The notes: generated from the letters alone by a model not told the origin. A stretch of DNA of 64,000 bases from an uncultured Victivallales bacterium (GCA_944390795.1 CALXRI010000002.1:124001-188000); one strand, 5' to 3'; shown: positions 1-9,193, numbered from the stretch's first letter. Made by a program: numbers and translations.

Positions 1-1
1 A

Positions 2-76
2 ACCGACGCCGTGCTGATTCAGATGATCGAAGAAAACGCCATGGCGCATCACGATCATAGAGACATCACGCTGTGA
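2..76 (+). CDS. C-terminal end of an upstream gene (partial)
   Basis: Only the last 24 codons of a reading frame that enters from the left edge are visible; it ends in TGA at 74-76. The tail is rich in acidic and histidine residues (ends HDHRDITL). It converges on the minus-strand gene that ends at 87, leaving 10 bases between them. The fragment is too short to assign a family, and its coding status rests only on the open frame and the tight convergent spacing. Confidence 0.4.
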   Translation, partial: TDAVLIQMIEENAMAHHDHRDITL

Positions 77-86
77 TGCGGAGCTC

Positions 87-596
87 TTACATGCGCCTGC
101 TGTCATATGCCCAGTTCAGGAGGGCCTGGCGCTGTCTCCGGCGGCAGGTGAAATCTCCGGGACGGCAATTCCAGTGAATCTGCGCCACATGCCGGATCAT
201 GGCGCGCCAGCGCCTGATCTGGCGTTCGTCATCGGCGGAACGCCTTCCCATGTAATAGCGGCAGTACCATTGGAACCAGCCTCGCGGATCCTCCGCACGT
301 ATCCACCCTTTGGCGCGCCAGACCGCCAGCGGAAGCGAAGCCTCGACATGAAAAAAATTCAGCTCCGGATCATGACGTTCATGACAGAGTTTCGCATGAT
401 CGAACCAGTCGGACGGAAACTCTCCGGTGCAGTCGGTCATGTATTTCCCTCCGAAAACACCGAGCGCGAGCATCTCCTTCGGCGTCAGTTCCGGCTGGAA
501 ACCCGCATGAAAATGCTCTCCCGGCTTCTCCGTGAGAAAATAGACGTAATTTTTCTGCATCAGATCGTTTACAACGACTTCTCGCCGGAACATCAT
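87..596 (-). CDS. Conserved protein of unknown function, Trp/Arg-rich
   Basis: This is a 169-residue soluble protein. It contains blocks I recognise from a widespread unnamed bacterial family: a PxEML(A)LGVFGGKYMTDC stretch near residue 40, a VWRAKGW block near 92, a DPRGWFQWYCRYYMGRR block near 103-119 and a C-terminal CRRRQRQALLNWAYD. I know of no biochemical role for the family. The many Trp, Tyr and Arg residues hint at nucleic-acid or aromatic ligand binding, but that is a guess. The start ATG overlaps the stop of the upstream lipocalin gene (ATGA at 593-596), so the two are probably translationally coupled. An internal ATG at codon 13 is an alternative start. Confidence 0.75.
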   Translation of the reverse strand: MMFRREVVVNDLMQKNYVYFLTEKPGEHFHAGFQPELTPKEMLALGVFGGKYMTDCTGEFPSDWFDHAKLCHERHDPELNFFHVEASLPLAVWRAKGWIRAEDPRGWFQWYCRYYMGRRSADDERQIRRWRAMIRHVAQIHWNCRPGDFTCRRRQRQALLNWAYDSRRM

Positions 597-1117
597 GGCA
601 CCTTCTGTTTCGGATATTCCAGTTTTTCCGTTTCGAATCCCATAGATTTCAGGCGGTCTGTCAGTCCGGAAAGCAGAGGTGCGGGCAGCTGCGGCGAGCG
701 GGAGAGTATCCAGAGGTAATCCTTCGAGGAGGAGGTCACAACCGCATAGCTGTAATCTCCGGACAGCTCTATGATCCGATAGTCTCCGTAAAACGGGCCG
801 AAAAAAGAGACGCGCAGCTCTCCGGAGACAGGTCTGGCATCAGGATCCTTCAATTTGGCGACGCCTTCCGCCCGGCTCTGCGCGCCGTTCCGCATCCCCT
901 GATTGACCACGCGGATCCGCCCGTCGTCACGGAGGGTATACTCCGCCGTGACAAAATCCAGATCCTTTTCAAACGTATGCGGCAGACGCGCGATTTCATA
1001 CCATTTCCCCATATAGCGCGGCACATCCAGTCCGCTGACGGATGGAATGTCCTGCGTGCCGGATCCAGCGCAGGCGCCGAGCAGAAGCAGCAGACAGAAC
1101 GGAACGATTTGTTTCAT
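593..1117 (-). CDS. blc: Lipocalin family lipoprotein, Blc-like
   Basis: This 174-residue protein has a lipoprotein signal peptide ending in the lipobox LLGAC (Cys15), so it should be lipid-anchored, probably in the outer membrane. The lipocalin signature G-x-W is visible as MGKWYEIARLP near residue 36. The following beta-strand segments (AEYTLRDDGRIRVVNQG, YRIIELSGDYSYAVV, YLWILSRSP) match bacterial Blc, which binds lysophospholipids or fatty acids in the envelope. A strong ribosome binding site (AAAGGAGG) lies 7-14 bases before the ATG. It overlaps the next gene by 4 bp. The binding substrate here is inferred from the family only. Confidence 0.9.
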   Translation of the reverse strand: MKQIVPFCLLLLLGACAGSGTQDIPSVSGLDVPRYMGKWYEIARLPHTFEKDLDFVTAEYTLRDDGRIRVVNQGMRNGAQSRAEGVAKLKDPDARPVSGELRVSFFGPFYGDYRIIELSGDYSYAVVTSSSKDYLWILSRSPQLPAPLLSGLTDRLKSMGFETEKLEYPKQKVP

Positions 1118-1390
1118 CGGAACACCTCCTTTGCGTTATGATTGCCGGGACGGCATCCGCGGAAAACGCGCAGGTCCCCTTTCCCTTCCCGCTACCATAT
1201 CACGGATTCCGGAAATATCAACCGGAAAAACAAAGCAAACTTCCGCCGGAAGCAACAGTTCTCCCCGCATCCCGGGGACAGCACATTCCGGGCGCGGATC
1301 GCGATATTCCCGATGCCGTATGCCGTTCCATCCATCTCCACCATGCCGGAGCGGAGATCCGCAAAAAGCAGTTTTTTTTCTTTTTCGCTA
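1118..1390. other. Intergenic region, no gene seen
   Basis: This stretch separates the minus-strand lipocalin gene from the plus-strand GntR regulator. The only structure noted is a short inverted repeat, CTTCCGCCGGAAG, at 1240-1252. Open frames across it have no recognisable features and use a proline- and arginine-rich composition unlike the neighbouring genes. I see no convincing promoter for the lipocalin gene. Confidence 0.5.
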
Positions 1391-1418
1391 TTGACAATCT
1401 CTTTTTTTCAAGTATAAT
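1391..1418 (+). promoter_or_regulatory. Sigma-70 type promoter of the GntR gene
   Basis: A perfect -35 TTGACA (1391-1396) and a perfect -10 TATAAT (1413-1418) are separated by 16 bp. The predicted transcript start lies at about 1425, inside the inverted repeat described next and about 35 bases before the GntR ATG. Confidence 0.85.
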
Positions 1419-1420
1419 TA

Positions 1421-1441
1421 ATAGCAAACTGCTATATAGCA
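1421..1441. promoter_or_regulatory. Candidate GntR operator overlapping the transcript start
   Basis: ATAGCAAACTGCTAT (1421-1435) is a perfect 6-3-6 inverted repeat, and a third ATAGCA copy follows directly at 1436-1441. It sits just downstream of the -10 box, where a bound repressor would block transcription, so autoregulation by the GntR protein encoded at 1460 is the simplest reading. That assignment is inferred from position. Confidence 0.6.
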
Positions 1442-1459
1442 ATTTATCAAGAGCGCGTC

Positions 1460-2563
1460 ATGGAAGAAGAAAAAAAATATCTGCGGATCAGTGAAAGCAT
1501 CCTGAAAAAAATCCAGTCCGGGGAATTTCCTCCGGGCAGCCGTCTCCCGACCTATCGGCGCCTCGCGGCGGATTTCCACACCACGCAGGTGACGCTTGCC
1601 AACGCGATCCGGGAACTGGAAACGCAAGGCTGGCTCAGGCGGCATCCGGGCAAAGGCGTCTTCATCGAAAATCAGGAAACGGACATGGATCCGGGAAAGG
1701 CCGACGGAAAAAGACATCATCAGGTGGGCCTCATCCTCGGCGAAGGAGACGATCTCTTCTCCAACCTGCGCGCCAGCATGGCCTCTGTCCTGGAACCCTG
1801 CGGACGCTATCTTGTCAGCCTCTGTTCCCTCGAACCCATGACCTTCATGGAACGCGACAAACGGATCCGCAGCTTTGTGGAAAACGACTTTGAATCGCTT
1901 GTCGTCTACGGCAGCCGCCACAACCGTTTCCGGACCCTGCGCCGCCTCCTGCGTAAAATACGCCAGCTGAACTTTGTGGTTTTCCAGGAAACGGAACTTG
2001 ATTTCCCAGGCGCCAATCTGATCGCCTTCGATTACCGGGAAGCAGGAAGAATCGCCGCACGCCACCTGATCTCCTGCGGACAGCGCCGTCTGGGAGCAAT
2101 CGTCCCCGGACCGCTCAATCCCGCCGAACTTGCCAGCAACGGCGGTATGGACATCGGAGTCAACCGGATGCTCGAGGGCTTTTCCGAAGTTCTCGCGGAC
2201 GCGGGCATCGATCCCCGGACTCTGGAAATTCTGCACTCCCCTCTTTATCATGACAGTCCGACGGAATTCCACAACCGCCTGGAGAAGTTCTGCAGAAACG
2301 GGCGCGGCGGCATCTTCGCGGCGGGCGATTCCTATCTCCCCTCCGTCTACAGAACCGCGCATACATGCAAGGCGCGGATCGGCGAGGATCTGCACCTGAT
2401 CGGACTCTACAACACCGGATGGGGCGCAATTCTCTATCCGGAACTGACCTCCATCTGCATCCGCGAACATGAGATCGGAAAAGCCGCGGCGGAATGCATC
2501 CTCAACCATGCGGAAAATGAAGAAATCATCCTGAAACCTTATTTAATCAAACGTCAGACATGA
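1460..2563 (+). CDS. GntR-family regulator with LacI-like sugar-binding domain
   Basis: This is a 367-residue transcription factor. Residues about 8-75 form a GntR winged helix-turn-helix ([16 protein letters not shown], then [28 protein letters not shown]). Residues about 88-360 have the periplasmic-binding-protein fold of LacI/AraR regulators ([42 protein letters not shown]). This architecture matches AraR-type repressors, which release DNA when a sugar binds. It is followed at 13 bp by a pseudopilin gene and then by genes for carbohydrate-active proteins. It therefore probably controls that island and its own promoter, where a perfect inverted repeat lies. The effector sugar is unknown. 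Confidence 0.9.
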   Translation: MEEEKKYLRISESILKKIQSGEFPPGSRLPTYRRLAADFHTTQVTLANAIRELETQGWLRRHPGKGVFIENQETDMDPGKADGKRHHQVGLILGEGDDLFSNLRASMASVLEPCGRYLVSLCSLEPMTFMERDKRIRSFVENDFESLVVYGSRHNRFRTLRRLLRKIRQLNFVVFQETELDFPGANLIAFDYREAGRIAARHLISCGQRRLGAIVPGPLNPAELASNGGMDIGVNRMLEGFSEVLADAGIDPRTLEILHSPLYHDSPTEFHNRLEKFCRNGRGGIFAAGDSYLPSVYRTAHTCKARIGEDLHLIGLYNTGWGAILYPELTSICIREHEIGKAAAECILNHAENEEIILKPYLIKRQT

Positions 2564-2576
2564 CACAGGAGAAAAC

Positions 2577-3317
2577 ATGGCAAGAAAATCATTCACGCTG
2601 ATAGAACTTCTTGTTGTAATTGCGATTATCGCGGTGCTTGCGGGGATGCTTCTTCCCGCCCTCGGCAAGGCGCGGGAAACCGCAAAGAAGATCAAATGTC
2701 TCGGAAACGTCCGGCAGCTCACGCACTATTTTCTGCTCTACGGCAACGACTACAACAGCTATCTGCCCTCCCCCAAAAACATGGGAAACATGATGATGTA
2801 CCAGGATCTGCTTGCGGAGCTTTACAAGATTCCCAAGGAGCGCATGTATCTGGACTCGCACTACCGGGGGCCGAGCATCTTCACGTGTCCGAACACGACC
2901 CCGGAGGAACTGCGCCCGAATGCGCCTGAGAATCCTTCGTACGGAACGAACGCGACCAGCTACGGAGTGAATCAGCATGCGGTCGAGGGCGGAGGAAGCA
3001 ACTGGACAGCCGTCTCCGCACACCGCCTCGGCTCCCTGCCCCGTCCGTCGCGCACCAGTCTGCTTCTGGATGTGAAGAATTTCTCCATATGGACTCCATC
3101 GAGTCTGAACGGAGGCGATGCGGCGGCATTCTGGCGGCATTCCGGAACGGTCAATGTCTCTTTCTGGGACGGTCATGCGGAAAACCGGAAGTCCAGGGAT
3201 GTTCCGTGCATTTATTCCTACCCGGGAATGGCAACCATGTTTCTGATCTTCAATTATTTCGTCAACGGCGAACTCAAAGCCGGATACGAAAGCTACTGCA
3301 AATTCCCCGACCTGTAA
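2577..3317 (+). CDS. Pseudopilin-like protein, H-X9-DG type
   Basis: This 246-residue protein starts with a short basic leader (MARKS), followed by a prepilin N-methylation motif FTLIELLVV with Glu at +5 and a single hydrophobic helix. The rest is an exported globular domain ending in the H-X9-DG signature ([12 protein letters not shown]). Such proteins are assembled or processed by type II secretion/type IV pilus-like machineries. The residue before the expected cleavage site is Ser instead of the usual Gly. An SD (CAGGAGAA) precedes the ATG. It sits between the GntR regulator and the CBM9-like gene, as if dedicated to this carbohydrate island. Confidence 0.9.
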   Translation: MARKSFTLIELLVVIAIIAVLAGMLLPALGKARETAKKIKCLGNVRQLTHYFLLYGNDYNSYLPSPKNMGNMMMYQDLLAELYKIPKERMYLDSHYRGPSIFTCPNTTPEELRPNAPENPSYGTNATSYGVNQHAVEGGGSNWTAVSAHRLGSLPRPSRTSLLLDVKNFSIWTPSSLNGGDAAAFWRHSGTVNVSFWDGHAENRKSRDVPCIYSYPGMATMFLIFNYFVNGELKAGYESYCKFPDL

Positions 3318-3337
3318 CCCGGAAAACAAGGACCAGC

Positions 3338-4363
3338 ATGAAACTCTTCATTTCCGCAATTGCCGCAGGCGCGCTCCTGACGGCCGCCGCAGACTGGCAG
3401 GAACTCTCCTTCTATGCCGTGCATCCGCTGAAAAACCCGATTGTCCTGGACGGACGGCTCACGGATGCGGGATGGCGCGACATCCCCGCGCATACCGCCT
3501 ATTACGAATACTTCAAGACAAATCCGAAACCCTCTCCGCTGAAAACGGAATTCCGCATGGCATATGACGAAAAGGGAATCTATCTTGGTGTGACAAATCA
3601 TGGAGACAGCTCGAAAATCCGGAAGTTCATCCAGGCGTTCGATTCCCCTGATCTCTGGACGGACGACTGCGCGGAAATCTATTTCGACCCCGCCGGGGAC
3701 GGCATCGGATACCGCCGCTTCATCGTAAATGCCATCGGCTGCACCGCGGACATGATGCGGCTCGATGCGTCGGTGACGCTGAACGAATGGAGCGGCATCG
3801 GCTGGATGGCGAAAACTTCCGTGGAGGCGGACCGCTGGAGCATTGAGGCGTTTTTCCCGTGGAGCGATCTCGGCGCGCAGGGACATCCCGGAGACGTATG
3901 GGGCTTTCTCCATGCCAGATTCGCCTGGCCGAACGGATTCATCGGCGCGGTTTCCTCCCCCAACGGCAACTACATGAACACCACTGCGTTCACACGGATC
4001 TGCTTCACGGACGGAAAAACGCCGATGGATTTGAAACGGATCGGCGCAGTGCTCGATCCGATGACCCCAGCCCCGTGGCTCCTGCAGATCCGGGACGGAA
4101 TTCTGTACAATGACGGAAGCGGAGTGAAAACGGAAAAGGCGGACCTCTTCCTGAAACGTGCGGAAAAGGAATGGAAAAAAGAAGCCGGAAAAGTCCGCCC
4201 TCTGGCGGAACACGGGAAAAACAGCGCGGACCGGAAGGAATTCGAGTCGCTATGCGCTCCGCCTGATCTGGAAGGGCTCCCGCGTTTCTTCCAGTATCAG
4301 GAAAAATGCGGAAAACTGAAAAAACTCTACTGGAAAATACGTCTGCAGGGCGAATTCAACTGA
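3338..4363 (+). CDS. Secreted CBM9/DOMON-like carbohydrate-binding protein
   Basis: This 341-residue protein has an N-terminal signal peptide (MKLFISAIAAGALLTAAA). Residues about 30-230 resemble the carbohydrate-binding family 9-like domain. The visible blocks are VLDGRLTDAGWRDIPAH, TEFRMAYDEKGIYLGV, DDCAEIYFDP and SIEAFFPWSDLG, which are the usual strand order of that fold in secreted xylan- and sugar-binding proteins. The C-terminal third is helical and charged. The ATG at 3338 is chosen because it begins the signal peptide and follows the pseudopilin stop by 20 bp; the frame stays open further upstream, but there it overlaps the pseudopilin gene. It probably binds or helps process the glycan targeted by the next gene. 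Confidence 0.85.
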   Translation: MKLFISAIAAGALLTAAADWQELSFYAVHPLKNPIVLDGRLTDAGWRDIPAHTAYYEYFKTNPKPSPLKTEFRMAYDEKGIYLGVTNHGDSSKIRKFIQAFDSPDLWTDDCAEIYFDPAGDGIGYRRFIVNAIGCTADMMRLDASVTLNEWSGIGWMAKTSVEADRWSIEAFFPWSDLGAQGHPGDVWGFLHARFAWPNGFIGAVSSPNGNYMNTTAFTRICFTDGKTPMDLKRIGAVLDPMTPAPWLLQIRDGILYNDGSGVKTEKADLFLKRAEKEWKKEAGKVRPLAEHGKNSADRKEFESLCAPPDLEGLPRFFQYQEKCGKLKKLYWKIRLQGEFN

Positions 4364-4379
4364 AAGGAAAACAACTGCA

Positions 4380-7300
4380 ATGAAAATGACTCTCAAAATG
4401 CTGACTTTCTTCTGCCTTGCGGGATGCGCCGCGGGAACACCGGCGCTCGCGGCGAAAGTGGACGGCACGTATCTGCACGAGGTCGGGCGGAGCTATGTCA
4501 CGCCGCATCTGGAATGGGGCGGAAACTTTGCGGGAAAGCCACTGCGCGTCCTGTTCATCACGGAACGCCTGAATGCACGCGAAGCGGCGGAGAATGCGCA
4601 GCGCATGAAGATGGAATTCAGAAACTTCACCATGCTCAACTGGGCAAACCTGGCGGGAACCGACGTCTATGAAGGAACGATGACGGGAACCTCGCCGGCG
4701 GAAAAGGAGCAGGAACTGCGGAAGAAACTGGAAGAGGATTACGATGTCATCGTGTTTTACCGGGCATGGTTCGAAAAGCTTCCGGACGATCTCCAGTTCA
4801 TCATTCTGGACAAGCTCCGCAACGGAACCGGGCTTGTCTATGACTGCCTGATGCCGATCCGCTACCGCAAAGTCATCGCGGACCGGCGGAAAAATCCCTT
4901 TTCCGGACGCTTTCCCGCCACACTCCAGCCAAACGAACTGTCCGCGTATCAGTTCGGGAAAGGCCGTCTGCTCCAGTTCAAGGTGAAGCCGCTCCCCGAA
5001 GGGGCGCTGCGCAATGCCGCCTATGAGAACCGTCAGGCATTTCTGCTGCAAAGCATGATCTGGGCCGCGGGAAGGAGCAGCGGATGCGCCATCGCGTCCA
5101 TCGCGGAGGAAAACGGCGGAATCAAGGTCAAACTCGCGGGAGACGACCGGGGCGCTGCAGTGAAAATCCGGATCCGGGACGGCTTCAACCATGTGGCCGC
5201 AGAGCGGGAAGCGCGGAAGGACGGCGTTTACACGGCGGAAATTCCCGATCTGCCCGCAGGCGACTATTACGCCGACGTTTTCGTCATGAAGAACGGCGAA
5301 ACTCTCGATTTCGGCATCGGAGCCTTCAAAATCTCCTCGCGCCATGGAGGGGCGGATCTGCGCGTGCAGAACGCGTTCATCGGAAAAAACGAATCCATCC
5401 GCGGGAGTCTCTCGCTCGGGAAAGCTCCGGCAGACGGGGCGGAACTCCGCCTTCTCCTCGCCGACCATCCTTACGGACGCGTCTGGGCGGAAAAGAAAAT
5501 TCCCTGGACGCGGGGAGCCAGACTGCAGGAGTTCACATGGAGCGACCGCTTCATTCCAACCATTGCGGGAACCCTCTATGCGGAACTGAAGGACGCCGCC
5601 GGCAAAGTTTCGGAACGCCGCCACTGCGAACTCTTTTTCCCGAACCGCGACATTCCGCCTTATTTTGCCTACGGATGGGGCTTGAACCGCTCCGTTTCCG
5701 GCTCCATGCAGCTGAGCGAAACCTTCGGGCTCAACGCATGTCTGACACAATTCTCCTCCGGCACGGCAAGAGAGGCGGCCTTTCTGAATCAGCGTCTGAT
5801 CCCTTACATGCTGAGCATCGCGCTCGTCCGCGACAACAAGACGGGCGGCCTGCGCTTCTTCCACAACTACTTCCTGCCGCCGGAGCTGAAGAAAAAGGCG
5901 AAGGAAGTCGACGGCGACGCCTGCTTCTACCGCCCCGAGGTCCGGGAGATCTGGCGCGGCGCCATCCGTCACCGGATCAAAAACACGCCGCCCTACGGGA
6001 TTCCGGTCTATTCGCTCGGCGACGAGAACAATTACAACGTCAATGCCGGATTCGGCCCTTCCGACGCAATCTACTTCCGCGAGTTCCTGAAGGGAAAATA
6101 CCGCACAGTCGACGCTCTCAACCGGGAATGGAAAAGCTCCTTTGCGGATTTCTCCGCGGTGCCGCACCCGACGCTCGAGGAAGCGAGAAAGGCCGGAAAC
6201 TGGGCGGCCTGGAACGATCATCAGGAATACATGGAAAAAATGTATGCGGACATCCATCATTTCTGCGCGGAGGAGATCCGGCGGATCGATCCCGGCGCGA
6301 AAGTCGGTTCCGAAGGCTCAATGCCCGGCGACATCGAGCTGACGATCCGGGATATGGAATACTGGGGTCCCTACCGGAACCTGCTCGACAGCGAGGCCAT
6401 GCGCTGTTTCGGCGGCAAACGCCTCCGGACCGTATGGTACGGATACCACAACGAGCGCGGCGCGGGGAAATATCCCCTGCTTCTGCAGGATCTTCTCAGC
6501 GGCGTAATCAACGGCATGGGATGGTTTGAGGTGGACGCGTATTCCACCATGTGCATCCTGGGAGTGGACAACACGCCCTCCTATCCTGCGGGCTTCATTG
6601 CGGAACTGAACCGGATGCGTTTCGGGACAGGCGAACTGCTGGTCAAAACGCCGCTGCTTTCCTCCGGACTCGCGCTGTTCTGGAGTCATCCGTCCAAACG
6701 CGCGGCGGAACTGGACAAGCGCATGATCTCCCCGGTGGACAGTCTTTCCCCGCTGGTCCGCTTTCTTTACCGGCGCGGAATCAACTTCGACATGGTCTCC
6801 GAACGGACCATGGAACGGCTTGAAAACGGCTCCATCCGGACGCTCTTCCTCGCGGGGACCTCCGTCCTCGGCGACAAGACGGCGCAGGCGCTGATCCGCT
6901 TCGTCCGGAACGGCGGAACCCTGATCGCCGATATGAACTGCGCGCTTCTGAACAGCTGCTTCAGCGTCAACCGGAAAAATCCCCTTGCGGAACTCTTCGG
7001 CGATCTGACGCTCGCAAGTCTGAAAACGCCGGAAGTCCGGCGTGTCTCCGTGACGCGGAAGTGGAACGGGAAAATGCTGAACTTCCGGGCGGAAAAGGCG
7101 CTCTCCAATCCCGGCGCGGAGTTCTGCACGGTCCGGAGCTGCGGAAAAGGGCGCGCCGTTCTGCTGAACTTCACGCTCCCCATGGCGGAGGTCACGGCGG
7201 AAGACGCAACCCCGTTCGACGCGTTTCTGCTTGCTCTGCTGAAAGGGGCGGGCGTTTCCGCGGAGTATGACGTCTCGCTCCCGGATTCCAATGGAATGGC

Positions 7301-7784
7301 GCGCATCCGGACGGGCAAAGGCTTCCGCCTGATCGGCGCGCATGTCGCCAACCGTTTCGTCGCGCCGGGCAGCAAAGGCCGTATCCGCCTCCCCTCCCCC
7401 AAACACATCTACCGCTGCGGGAAAGGCTATCTCGGCAGGAGCGCCGAAATCGTGCCGGATTTCAGCGCTTCGCCGCTGGAGCTTTTTGCCGCCTTCGACG
7501 AAAAACAGCCGCCACTCCGCTTTCATGCGCCGGATTCCGCAAAACCCGGCGCGGCTGTCCGCTTCGATTTCAGTTCCATGCCGGGAAACCGGATCATTCA
7601 CCTTGCGGTCTCCGCTCCGGACGGAAAGGCGATGCGGAACCGCGGCATGGTCCTTGACACGGCGGAAGGACCGAAGTGCGTCTTCCGTTTCGCCCTCAGC
7701 GACCCGGCCGGGAAATATGAATTTCTCGTCACGGACATTCTGACCGGCTCCATGCGGAAACACACCATCAATCTTGAACCATAA
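4380..7784 (+). CDS. Large secreted GH42-like glycoside hydrolase
   Basis: This is a 1134-residue exported protein. Its signal peptide ends in LAGC (Cys16), so it may be a lipoprotein. Residues about 55-230 look like a class I amidotransferase-like fold (RVLFITERLN, DVIVFYRAWF). The middle, about 430-760, is a TIM-barrel resembling family 42 beta-galactosidases: YSLGDENNYN with Glu549 as candidate acid/base, then FREFLKGKYRTVDALNREW. MGWFEVDAYS carries Glu717 as a possible nucleophile. A second amidotransferase-like segment follows at about 810-870 (TLFLAGTSVLGDKTAQALIRFVRNGGTLIADMN), as in the trimerisation domain of GH42. The substrate is unknown. It lies 16 bp after the CBM9-like gene in the same operon. 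Confidence 0.8.
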   Translation: MKMTLKMLTFFCLAGCAAGTPALAAKVDGTYLHEVGRSYVTPHLEWGGNFAGKPLRVLFITERLNAREAAENAQRMKMEFRNFTMLNWANLAGTDVYEGTMTGTSPAEKEQELRKKLEEDYDVIVFYRAWFEKLPDDLQFIILDKLRNGTGLVYDCLMPIRYRKVIADRRKNPFSGRFPATLQPNELSAYQFGKGRLLQFKVKPLPEGALRNAAYENRQAFLLQSMIWAAGRSSGCAIASIAEENGGIKVKLAGDDRGAAVKIRIRDGFNHVAAEREARKDGVYTAEIPDLPAGDYYADVFVMKNGETLDFGIGAFKISSRHGGADLRVQNAFIGKNESIRGSLSLGKAPADGAELRLLLADHPYGRVWAEKKIPWTRGARLQEFTWSDRFIPTIAGTLYAELKDAAGKVSERRHCELFFPNRDIPPYFAYGWGLNRSVSGSMQLSETFGLNACLTQFSSGTAREAAFLNQRLIPYMLSIALVRDNKTGGLRFFHNYFLPPELKKKAKEVDGDACFYRPEVREIWRGAIRHRIKNTPPYGIPVYSLGDENNYNVNAGFGPSDAIYFREFLKGKYRTVDALNREWKSSFADFSAVPHPTLEEARKAGNWAAWNDHQEYMEKMYADIHHFCAEEIRRIDPGAKVGSEGSMPGDIELTIRDMEYWGPYRNLLDSEAMRCFGGKRLRTVWYGYHNERGAGKYPLLLQDLLSGVINGMGWFEVDAYSTMCILGVDNTPSYPAGFIAELNRMRFGTGELLVKTPLLSSGLALFWSHPSKRAAELDKRMISPVDSLSPLVRFLYRRGINFDMVSERTMERLENGSIRTLFLAGTSVLGDKTAQALIRFVRNGGTLIADMNCALLNSCFSVNRKNPLAELFGDLTLASLKTPEVRRVSVTRKWNGKMLNFRAEKALSNPGAEFCTVRSCGKGRAVLLNFTLPMAEVTAEDATPFDAFLLALLKGAGVSAEYDVSLPDSNGMARIRTGKGFRLIGAHVANRFVAPGSKGRIRLPSPKHIYRCGKGYLGRSAEIVPDFSASPLELFAAFDEKQPPLRFHAPDSAKPGAAVRFDFSSMPGNRIIHLAVSAPDGKAMRNRGMVLDTAEGPKCVFRFALSDPAGKYEFLVTDILTGSMRKHTINLEP

Positions 7785-7807
7785 AAACGACAAAAAGGAG
7801 ATCGCAA

Positions 7808-8863
7808 ATGAAAAAAACATCCATGATCGTCTGCCTGCTGCTCTCCGCGGCGGCGCTTTCCGGCGCCATGAAAGTGACGGAAAAAGACGTGGAAAACAAG
7901 AACGGAAAATTCAAGGTGACCACCTATGATCTTCCGATGGTCAGCGGGAAACTGATCTACAGCGTCACGAAAAAACCGGACGGCACAACCTCCAACACCT
8001 CGTTCGGAGCGACATTCGGCGAACACGGACGCAACGGCGGATGGGACCGCTGGCTCTTTTTCCGCTTCTATGAAAAAAACAAATATCAGAATCTGCTCAG
8101 CAGAATTCCGGCGAAAGTCACCTATGCCCCCTATGCGGGCGGCATCATCGCCGAATTCGAATGGGCTCTTCCGGACTCCGGAAAACTCAAACTCCGCTTT
8201 CTTCATAAAAAAGACATGCCGGACTGGGTCTTCGCGAAACTGGAGTTCCTCAATCTGGACATGACAAAATATGATTTCGTCTTCAACGCCATGCCGGGAA
8301 CCCCGTGGCTGAAAAAAGGCGGGGAACGCCATCTGGCAAGCCGCAGCAAGGATTATCTGCTCCGCGGAATCGTTCCGGACATTCTGCCCGAAGGAAACGC
8401 TTTCGCCTTCTACAACCGTGCCGATCTCGAAGAATTCGGCAATCTGCTGGTCTATGAAAGCGATAAAATCCAGAAAGCCGGATTCCATGCCGCGAAAGGA
8501 GTTTACCTGATGGTGAAACCGGAAACAAAGGAAATCCTTTTCGCCTTCGGCTCCTTTCTGAACGAACCGGCCTCCAAAGCCGTGCCGCGTTTTCTCTCGG
8601 AACAGGCGGACTCCGTCTTCAACACGTTGAAGAGCCTTGACTGGAATCCGAAACTGGATCATACGGAATTTGATGCGCTTGCCCGTTCTCTTGAAAAAAT
8701 CACGGCGGAAGACAGCGCAATGAAAGCGGAATTCGCCAAAATCAAGGAGGAATATCAAGCCGCACGTCAGAAAGAGGACGCGGTCCGCTGCGCGGAACTT
8801 CTGGAGCAGCTCCGGAAGCTGAACAGCCAGGCGGGCGCAAAGAAACTCTCCGAATTCCAGTAA
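7808..8863 (+). CDS. Secreted protein of unknown function with coiled-coil tail
   Basis: This 351-residue protein has a clear signal peptide (MKKTSMIVCLLLSAAALSGA). The central part is rich in aromatic residues and beta-strand-like segments (YSVTKKPDG, WLFFRFYEKNKYQ, AKLEFLNLD), suggesting a beta-sandwich of the kind seen in glycan-binding proteins. The last 70 residues are charged and helical with heptad-like spacing, probably a coiled coil. I do not recognise the family. An SD (AAAAAGGAG) stands before the ATG and the gene is last in the GntR island, so a role in the same glycan process is likely but unproven. Confidence 0.75.
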   Translation: MKKTSMIVCLLLSAAALSGAMKVTEKDVENKNGKFKVTTYDLPMVSGKLIYSVTKKPDGTTSNTSFGATFGEHGRNGGWDRWLFFRFYEKNKYQNLLSRIPAKVTYAPYAGGIIAEFEWALPDSGKLKLRFLHKKDMPDWVFAKLEFLNLDMTKYDFVFNAMPGTPWLKKGGERHLASRSKDYLLRGIVPDILPEGNAFAFYNRADLEEFGNLLVYESDKIQKAGFHAAKGVYLMVKPETKEILFAFGSFLNEPASKAVPRFLSEQADSVFNTLKSLDWNPKLDHTEFDALARSLEKITAEDSAMKAEFAKIKEEYQAARQKEDAVRCAELLEQLRKLNSQAGAKKLSEFQ

Positions 8864-8982
8864 AAAAAGAGATTCCGGCAGCCTCCATTCCATCAGGCGG
8901 ACTGCGGAATGCAGATTCCAGGATCCTTTTTCCATATGTGCGGCGCAGGTGCGGTCTCATGCAGGATCCGCCGCACACAACC
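8864..8982. other. Intergenic spacer downstream of the GntR island
   Basis: No gene is supported here. A GTGCGGC/GCCGCAC inverted repeat lies within about 8938-8978, just before the terminator at 8983. Confidence 0.4.
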
Positions 8983-9013
8983 ATCCGGCAAACGCTGTTC
9001 TGCCGGATTTTTT
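8983..9013 (+). terminator. Intrinsic terminator of the GntR island
   Basis: An 8-bp perfect stem ATCCGGCA/TGCCGGAT (8983-8990 with 9001-9008) with a 10-base loop is followed by a run of T residues. It lies 120 bases after the last gene of the GntR island and before the IclR promoter. Confidence 0.85.
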
Positions 9014-9139
9014 CTGTCTCTTTCCGCGGCATCAAGAAATCCGCCATCTCCATACAAGCCTCCGGAACTGTATTCTGATTACACATTCGTCAAACAGCGC
9101 ACAACGTTCAGAAATTATGACTCTTTTTTATTTTCATAA

Positions 9140-9167
9140 TTGAAAATATTTTCATATATGATATTTT
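9140..9167 (+). promoter_or_regulatory. IclR gene promoter with palindromic operator candidate
   Basis: TGAAAATATTTTCA (9141-9154) is a perfect 14-bp palindrome. It overlaps a possible -35 TTGAAA (9140-9145), which is followed after 16 bp by TATTTT (9162-9167). The site lies about 40-55 bases before the IclR start codon, the usual place for autoregulation by this family. The promoter match is moderate and the palindrome is exact. Confidence 0.55.
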
Positions 9168-9193
9168 AATAAAAAAAAGAGGAAAATGACTGA

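Noticed and set aside
4356-6260. 634-residue minus-strand reading frame opposite the GH42-like gene
   Set aside because: It is a shadow frame; the plus strand has a signal peptide, domain motifs and operon spacing, and the minus frame shows no known motif.
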